Positions 1 through 6,400 of a stretch of 6,400 bases of DNA are shown here, piece after piece. The DNA is from an uncultured Collinsella sp. GTDB lineage: Bacteria > Actinomycetota > Coriobacteriia > Coriobacteriales > Coriobacteriaceae. A model generated the notes under the pieces. That model did not search any database, was not told the origin of the DNA, and was given only the letters and a program-made list of their open reading frames with translations. Made by a program: the position numbers and the translations under genes. Numbering within the stretch: the first letter of the stretch is position 1; every line of letters starts with the position of its first letter. The DNA lies in assembly GCA_900549275.1 (NCBI GenBank), contig URNU01000090.1, positions 1 to 6,400 on the forward strand, given 5' to 3'.

Positions 1-2682
<2,682 letters not shown>

Positions 2683-2702
2683 ATATCTCTCCCTGTCCCG
2701 CC

Positions 2703-2818
2703 GGGGAGGAATGTAGGCCCGATTTTCGCTCGGTCAGGTCCTGGGCTCGCTCGAAGACCACATTAAGTGGTCTTCGGCTCGTGCGGAATCTACGAAAATC
2801 GGGCCTACATTCCTCCCC
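2703..2818. repeat. 116-bp palindromic element with perfect 26-bp inverted arms, in the valS leader
   Basis: Bases 2703-2728 (beginning GGGGAGGAATGTAGG) are the exact reverse complement of 2793-2818. The 64-bp centre holds a second perfect hairpin: CGAAGACCAC (2752-2761), a 5-nt ATTAA loop, and GTGGTCTTCG (2767-2776). A short CAGGTCCTG palindrome also lies in the centre. As RNA this would form a very stable two-tier stem. No run of T follows either arm, so it does not look like an intrinsic terminator. It ends 8 bp before the valS Shine-Dalgarno sequence. No target-site duplication is visible at the ends. It could be a dispersed MITE/REP-like element, an RNase III processing site, or a cis-acting leader structure for valS. 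The inverted repeat is certain; its nature is not known. Confidence 0.9.
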
Positions 2819-2839
2819 TTAGGTATCGATTACTTCAGT

Positions 2840-2868
2840 CTGATATGACTTCGCTGAGGCTTAAACAA
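2840..2868 (-). promoter_or_regulatory. Candidate sigma-70-type promoter for valS
   Basis: On the minus strand a TTGTTT box (2868-2863) is followed, after exactly 17 nt, by TATCAG (2845-2840). Matches to the TTGACA and TATAAT consensus are 3/6 and 4/6, so this is weak. Position supports it: it lies in the relatively AT-rich 2820-2911 stretch between the clpX terminator and the palindromic element. A start near 2833 would give a leader of about 150 nt containing the whole palindrome. Other start points in this stretch are possible. Confidence 0.35.
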
Positions 2869-2909
2869 ACACACAGAATAACACAGGTAGTTGGGGTTAT
2901 TGCGCATAT

Positions 2910-2947
2910 ATAAAATAGCCTCCGACCGCGGATGGTCGGAGGCTATT
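2910..2947 (-). terminator. Rho-independent terminator of the clpP-clpX unit
   Basis: A perfect 14-bp stem pairs 2914-2927 with 2934-2947 (AATAGCCTCCGACC and its complement) around a 6-nt loop. On the minus strand the 3' arm runs into TTTTATAT, giving the U-tract. It begins 22 bp after the clpX stop codon, the expected place for the end of the transcript. The GC-rich stem and T-rich tail make this a strong terminator, and it separates clpX from valS. The + strand side has only a poor T-run and no gene that would need termination. Confidence 0.9.
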
Positions 2948-2969
2948 AGCAAACACGTTTTTGGCTGGT

Positions 2970-4379
2970 TTACCCGTAGATGCGTTGGGGCTGTTCTTCG
3001 CCCTTTACGGAGGCTTCGGTCACGATGACCTTGGTGACGCCCTCCTCGCTGGGCAGGTCAAACATCGTCTGCTGCAGCACGTCCTCGCAGATGGAGCGCA
3101 GGCCGCGGGCGCCGGTCTTGCGGGCAAGCGCCATACGGGCGATCTCATGCAGGGCGGCATCCTCAAACTCAAGCTCAACGTCTTCGAGCTGGAACATCTT
3201 GCGGTACTGACGCACCACGGCGTTCTTGGGCTCGGTCAGGATCGACACCAGGTCGTCCTCGTCGAGCGCCTGCGTCTGGGTGACGACGGGCGTACGTCCC
3301 ACAAACTCGGGGATCATGCCAAAGGCGTTGAGGTCCTGCGGGAGCACCTGGCGCAACAGGTCGTTCTCATCGACCGAGGTGGGACCGGCGATCTCGGAGT
3401 TAAAGCCCACGCCCTTGTTGCCCACACGGTCGGCGATGATCTTGTCCAGACCCACAAAGGCACCGCCGCAGATGAACAGGATGTTGGTCGTGTCGATCTG
3501 CAGCAGCTCCTGCTGGGGATGCTTGCGGCCGCCGGTGGGCGGAACGCTTGCCACCGTGCCCTCAAGGATCTTAAGCAGCGCCTGCTGAACGCCCTCGCCC
3601 GAAACGTCGCGGGTGATGGAGAGGTTCTCGGCCTTGCGGGCGATCTTGTCGATCTCGTCAACATAGATAATGCCGACCTGCGCGCGCTCGATATCGCCAT
3701 CGGCGGCGTTGATAAGCTTGAGCAGGATGTTCTCCACATCCTCGCCCACGTAACCGGCCTCGGTGAGCGCGGTGGCGTCGGCGATGGCAAACGGCACCTC
3801 GAGGATGCGCGCGAGCGTCTGGGCGAGCAGGGTCTTACCGGTGCCGGTGGGACCGAGCAGCAAAATGTTGGACTTGGCGAGCTCCACCTCGTCCATATCA
3901 TCGTCGAGCTGCGAATCCAAGCCGTCGTCAAAGGCCGAAAGCGCAGCACCGCCCTCGATGACGCGGCGGTAGTGGTTGTACACGGCAACCGACATGGCAC
4001 GCTTGGCGTCCTCCTGGCCCATAACATAGGCCGAAAGCTCGTCATAAATCTCGTGCGGCGTCGGCACATGCGTAATGACCTGGCGCGCGTCGTCCTCAAG
4101 CTCAAAGCCCTCAGCCTCAGGATCCATGGCGGGCTGCCCGGCAGCCTGGCCGTGATCGTTGAGGAAGCCCGGCAGCTTGCCGTTGCGGGCGGCGTCCATA
4201 AAGTCCGAAGCCAGCGACTCCTCCAAGATCTCGGAGCAGGCGGCGACGCACTCGTCGCAGATAAAGATGTTGGTAGGGCCCTTTACAAGACGGCGAACCT
4301 GCCCCTGCTCTTTTCCGCAGAAGGAGCAGCGGATAGGGTTGCCGTTCTCGTCAAAGTTGTCCTGCATGTTACCGGCCAT
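2970..4379 (-). CDS. clpX: ClpX, ATP-dependent unfoldase subunit of ClpXP protease
   Basis: A hexameric AAA+ unfoldase that recognises degradation tags, unfolds substrates and threads them into ClpP in the cytoplasm. It has 469 residues against about 410-430 in most bacteria. Seen in order: N-terminal zinc-binding domain with C18/C21 and C41/C44; a long linker (about 60-105); PTPHEI entry to the AAA+ core; Walker A GPTGTGKT (176-183); pore-1 loop GYVG (209-212); Walker B IIYVDE (237-242); RKHP pore-2 loop (285-288); VGF (324-326) at the ClpP-docking IGF-loop position; arginine-finger motif PEFVGR (R362); and sensor-2 motif ARKTGARGLRS. Extra length comes from the linker (roughly 37 residues more than E. 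coli ClpX) and an acidic insertion of about 17 residues before Walker A. ATG 4379 lies one base after the clpP stop; AAGGA (4392-4388) is 8 nt upstream, inside clpP, so translation is probably coupled. An inner ATG at 4367 is less likely. Confidence 0.98.
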   Translation of the reverse strand: MAGNMQDNFDENGNPIRCSFCGKEQGQVRRLVKGPTNIFICDECVAACSEILEESLASDFMDAARNGKLPGFLNDHGQAAGQPAMDPEAEGFELEDDARQVITHVPTPHEIYDELSAYVMGQEDAKRAMSVAVYNHYRRVIEGGAALSAFDDGLDSQLDDDMDEVELAKSNILLLGPTGTGKTLLAQTLARILEVPFAIADATALTEAGYVGEDVENILLKLINAADGDIERAQVGIIYVDEIDKIARKAENLSITRDVSGEGVQQALLKILEGTVASVPPTGGRKHPQQELLQIDTTNILFICGGAFVGLDKIIADRVGNKGVGFNSEIAGPTSVDENDLLRQVLPQDLNAFGMIPEFVGRTPVVTQTQALDEDDLVSILTEPKNAVVRQYRKMFQLEDVELEFEDAALHEIARMALARKTGARGLRSICEDVLQQTMFDLPSEEGVTKVIVTEASVKGEEQPQRIYG

Positions 4380-4380
4380 C

Positions 4381-5001
4381 CTAGGCGTCCTTCGCGGCGA
4401 GGTCGCGCGAGGTGACGATACGGTCGATCAGACCGTAGTCGAGGGCCTCGGCAGCGGTCAGGTAGTTGTCGCGCTCGGTATCGGCCTGGACCTTCTCGAT
4501 GGGCTGGCCCGAGGCATCGGACAGGATCTGGTTGAGCTCGCGACGGGTCTTCTTGATCTCCTCGGCCACGATCTCAATCTCGGTCTGCTGGCCCTGGGCA
4601 CCGCCGCTGGGCTGGTGAATCATGACCTTGGAATGCGGCAGGCAGAAGCGCTTGCCCTTGGCGCCGGCCGAAAGCAGCACCGCGGCCATAGACGCGGCCA
4701 TACCGACACAAATGGTGGAGACCTGCGGCTTGATGAAGTTCATGGTGTCAAGAATTGCCAGGCCAGAGTAGACCTCGCCACCGGGCGAATTGATGTAGAG
4801 CGAGATATCCTTCTCGGCATCCTGGCTCTCAAGATGCAGCAGCTGGGCAACGACCAGGTTGGCGCTGACGGAGTTGATCTCCTCGCCCAAGAAGATGATG
4901 CGGTCGTTGAGCAGGCGCGAATAGATATCGTAGCTGCGCTCGCCGCGCGGCGTCTGCTCGATAACGTATGGCACGAGGGCGGAATCGAACTTAGCGATCA
5001 T
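4381..5001 (-). CDS. clpP: ClpP, serine protease subunit of ClpXP
   Basis: A peptidase that forms a double-heptamer barrel and degrades polypeptides delivered by ClpX or ClpC. From ATG 5001 it is 206 residues, the normal family length. The Ser-His-Asp triad is intact: S104 in GMAASMAA, H129 in MIHQPSGG and D178 in ERDNYLTA. The oxyanion-region motif YINSPGGEV (69-77) and the N-terminal IFLGEEI are also present. ATG 5001 is chosen because GGAG lies 6 nt upstream and the protein then begins MIAKFDSALVPYVIE, suiting a short ClpP propeptide. Upstream in-frame starts at ATG 5007, ATG 5013 (AAGAGAG just before it) and TTG 5031 would add 2, 4 or 10 residues. The TTG reading would run through a small palindrome and is least likely. 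The TAG stop is one base before the clpX ATG. Only one clpP is present here; many actinobacteria carry two in tandem, so a second copy would have to lie elsewhere. Confidence 0.97.
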   Translation of the reverse strand: MIAKFDSALVPYVIEQTPRGERSYDIYSRLLNDRIIFLGEEINSVSANLVVAQLLHLESQDAEKDISLYINSPGGEVYSGLAILDTMNFIKPQVSTICVGMAASMAAVLLSAGAKGKRFCLPHSKVMIHQPSGGAQGQQTEIEIVAEEIKKTRRELNQILSDASGQPIEKVQADTERDNYLTAAEALDYGLIDRIVTSRDLAAKDA

Positions 5002-5026
5002 ACGCATCTCCATTTCTCTCTTGCGG

Positions 5027-5037
5027 ACCAAATTGGT
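5027..5037. promoter_or_regulatory. Short palindrome upstream of clpP, possible operator
   Basis: ACCAA-A-TTGGT is an 11-bp palindrome with 5-bp half-sites, 26-36 bp upstream of the preferred clpP ATG. It lies between the intergenic hairpin and the Shine-Dalgarno region, where a repressor site or start-proximal structure could sit. It does not match the HspR inverted repeat (HAIR) or a ClgR box as I know them. A palindrome this short can occur by chance. Confidence 0.25.
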
Positions 5038-5042
5038 TCTAG

Positions 5043-5088
5043 ATAAACGTACGGTGCCCGCATGCTATGCATTGGCTGGCACCGTACG
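5043..5088 (-). terminator. Hairpin between tig and clpP, possible terminator or attenuator
   Basis: CGTACGGTGCC (5048-5058) and GGCACCGTACG (5078-5088) form a perfect 11-bp stem with a 19-nt loop; the loop can form an inner GCAT/ATGC mini-stem. On the minus strand the stem is followed by TTTATC, a short U-tract (5047-5042). It lies 76 bp past the tig stop and 47 bp before the preferred clpP ATG. The weak T-run suggests partial termination, so tig could be partly uncoupled from clpPX. It could instead be a processing or mRNA-stability structure. A small ACCGG-ATAA-CCGGT hairpin (5094-5107) lies on its tig side. I see no convincing clpP promoter, although TATACA and TAAAGT boxes occur near 5105-5120. 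Confidence 0.5.
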
Positions 5089-5164
5089 AAGCAACCGGAT
5101 AACCGGTGTATAACTTTACCCCATCACGGGCGCACGCAAGCGCTCGCGGGCAAGGTGGCGAGAA

Positions 5165-6400
5165 TTACTCGGCGTCCTTGGCGGTCTCGTCGACCTCGGT
5201 CACCTTGGCGTTCTCGACCAGGTGGTCGACGGCCTTGGAGCGACGGATGGACTCGCGGACGGCAGGCATGCGGCCATCGGCGATGAACTCAGCCTTAGAA
5301 GCCTCGACGTCCTTGACGCCGGCCTTCTCGAACTCGGCGTTGATGTCGTCCTCGGTGACCTCGATCTTGAGCTCACGGGCGAGGGCGTCGAGAGCCAGAG
5401 ACTCACGGGCGACGTCGTTGGCCTGCTTGTGCAGGTCGCCGATGAACTGCTCCATGGTCAGGCCGGAAGCGGGCAGCCAGGTGTCCAGCGTCATGCCGCG
5501 GGCAGCGAGGTTGGACAGGAAGTTCTGGCCAAGCTCCTCAAAGACGGACTGCTCGTAGTCGGCGTCCATCTCCTCGAGCTGCAGGCGCTCGGCGAGAGCG
5601 GAGACGCAACGGTTCTCCTTCTCGGCCGGGAGGCGGGAAGCCTTGTCCTGCTCGATCTCGATCTTGATGGCGTCGCGCATGGCGTCGATGCTGTCGAAGC
5701 CAAAGTCGGACTTGACGAGCTCGTCGGTGAGCTCGGGGGTGTTGCGGACCTTGATGCCCTTGACGGTGACCTCGACGGTGTGGGTCTCGGCCTCCTCGCC
5801 CTCCTCGACCTCGTCGGTCCAGGTGACGGTCTTGACGTCGTCAACGTTGGCACCGATCAGGGCCTCGTTGAACTCCTCGGGGTTGCTGTCGCTACCGGCG
5901 ATGAGCATGCGGCCCTCGGCAGCGAAGTTGTCGGCGTTCTCGACGGCCTTGAGGTCGACGGTGACGTAGTCCTCGGCCTCGACGGCGCGACCCTCGACGT
6001 CCTCGAAGGTGGCACGGTAGTTGAGGAGCATCTCGACCTGGTTGTTGATCTCGGACTCGGTGACCTCCGCAGGGGGCATCTCGATCTCGACAGCGTCGAA
6101 GGAGGAGAGCTCAGCGGCGGGACGCAGGGAGAACTCGACGGTGTAGGTGTAGTCCTCGTGATCCTTGGCGAGGTCGAGCTCCTTGTAGTCACCGTTCTTG
6201 GTGGGGACGATGTCCAGCTCGTTGAGGACGGCGGGCTCGTTGGCGGCGATCAGGTCGTTGGTGGCCTGAGCGAGGGTAGCCTCGGCGCCAAGAGCGGAGT
6301 CGATGACCGGACGGGGGGCCTTACCGGCGCGGAAGCCCGGGAAGCGGTACTTCTTGGCGGTGTCCTTGTAGGCCTTCTTGATCGCGGCGTCGACGTCGGC
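5165..6400 (-). CDS. tig: Trigger factor, ribosome-associated chaperone (N-terminal end cut by window edge)
   Basis: Binds the ribosome near the exit tunnel and shields nascent chains. The frame is open from base 6400 to the TAA at 5167-5165, giving 411 visible residues. The ribosome-binding signature FPGFRAGKAPRPVID is at visible residues 20-34. Against E. coli trigger factor (432 residues, GFRKGK at 43-48) roughly 20-25 N-terminal residues are missing. The middle segment (visible about 140-220, from EDYVTVDL to KVRNTPELTDE) occupies the FKBP-type PPIase position but lacks the usual IPGFE stretch and most of its aromatic residues. The helical C-terminal arm domain follows (PELTDELVKSDFGFDSID onward) and ends in an acidic tail. 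The ATG at 6079 is internal; the true start is beyond the window. Next to clpP-clpX it forms the tig-clpP-clpX quality-control cluster found in many bacteria. Confidence 0.96.
   Translation of the reverse strand, partial: ADVDAAIKKAYKDTAKKYRFPGFRAGKAPRPVIDSALGAEATLAQATNDLIAANEPAVLNELDIVPTKNGDYKELDLAKDHEDYTYTVEFSLRPAAELSSFDAVEIEMPPAEVTESEINNQVEMLLNYRATFEDVEGRAVEAEDYVTVDLKAVENADNFAAEGRMLIAGSDSNPEEFNEALIGANVDDVKTVTWTDEVEEGEEAETHTVEVTVKGIKVRNTPELTDELVKSDFGFDSIDAMRDAIKIEIEQDKASRLPAEKENRCVSALAERLQLEEMDADYEQSVFEELGQNFLSNLAARGMTLDTWLPASGLTMEQFIGDLHKQANDVARESLALDALARELKIEVTEDDINAEFEKAGVKDVEASKAEFIADGRMPAVRESIRRSKAVDHLVENAKVTEVDETAKDAE

Noticed and set aside
2683..2911. T-box riboswitch in the valS leader
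   Set aside because: Aminoacyl-tRNA synthetase genes often carry one, so I looked for the conserved antiterminator core (a GGTACCGCG-like string) and a terminator hairpin with a U-tract on the minus strand. Neither is present.
2961..4415. Long open frame of 484 codons on the + strand opposite clpX
   Set aside because: It is the antisense shadow of clpX. Its Leu/Val/Gly/Asp/His-rich composition is what G/C-ending codons give on the reverse strand, and it shows no recognisable motif, while the opposite strand encodes every ClpX motif.
5002..5031. Extended clpP starting at TTG 5031
   Set aside because: It uses a rare start codon, has no good Shine-Dalgarno sequence at proper spacing, and would translate through the ACCAA/TTGGT palindrome. 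ATG 5001 has GGAG 6 nt upstream and gives the family-typical length.
5157..5643. Other minus- and + strand frames overlapping tig (e.g. 5106-5558 + and 5491-5853 -)
   Set aside because: They have Ser/Arg/Pro-rich shadow composition and no ribosome-binding site, and the tig frame is continuous over the whole stretch.

Overview
The window is high-GC bacterial chromosome with four genes, all on the minus strand. Read in transcription order (right to left) they are tig (trigger factor, 5' end outside the window), clpP, clpX and valS (valyl-tRNA synthetase, last few codons outside the window). The protein sequences, strong G/C-ending codon bias and tig-clpP-clpX-valS order suggest a high-GC actinobacterium, most probably of the class Coriobacteriia (Collinsella/Olsenella-like). 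That assignment comes from protein character and synteny, not from a database search.

Layout: 6400-5165 holds tig. A 163-bp gap from tig to the preferred clpP start (5002-5164) contains an 11-bp-stem hairpin and a small palindrome. clpP (5001-4381) and clpX (4379-2970) are separated by one base and are almost certainly co-transcribed and translationally coupled. A strong intrinsic terminator (2914-2947) closes this protein-quality-control group. The rest of the 287-bp gap before valS holds a weak candidate promoter and a 116-bp palindromic element with perfect 26-bp arms. The element ends only 8 bp before the valS Shine-Dalgarno sequence. valS fills 2682-1.

The first three genes work together. 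Trigger factor binds nascent chains at the ribosome exit tunnel, and ClpXP unfolds and degrades tagged or damaged proteins. valS is a separate transcription unit that charges tRNA-Val. No phage, CRISPR, transposase or obviously foreign gene is present. The least ordinary items are the long palindrome in the presumed valS leader, a ClpX enlarged by a long linker and an acidic insertion just before Walker A, and a trigger factor whose FKBP-type PPIase domain looks degenerate.
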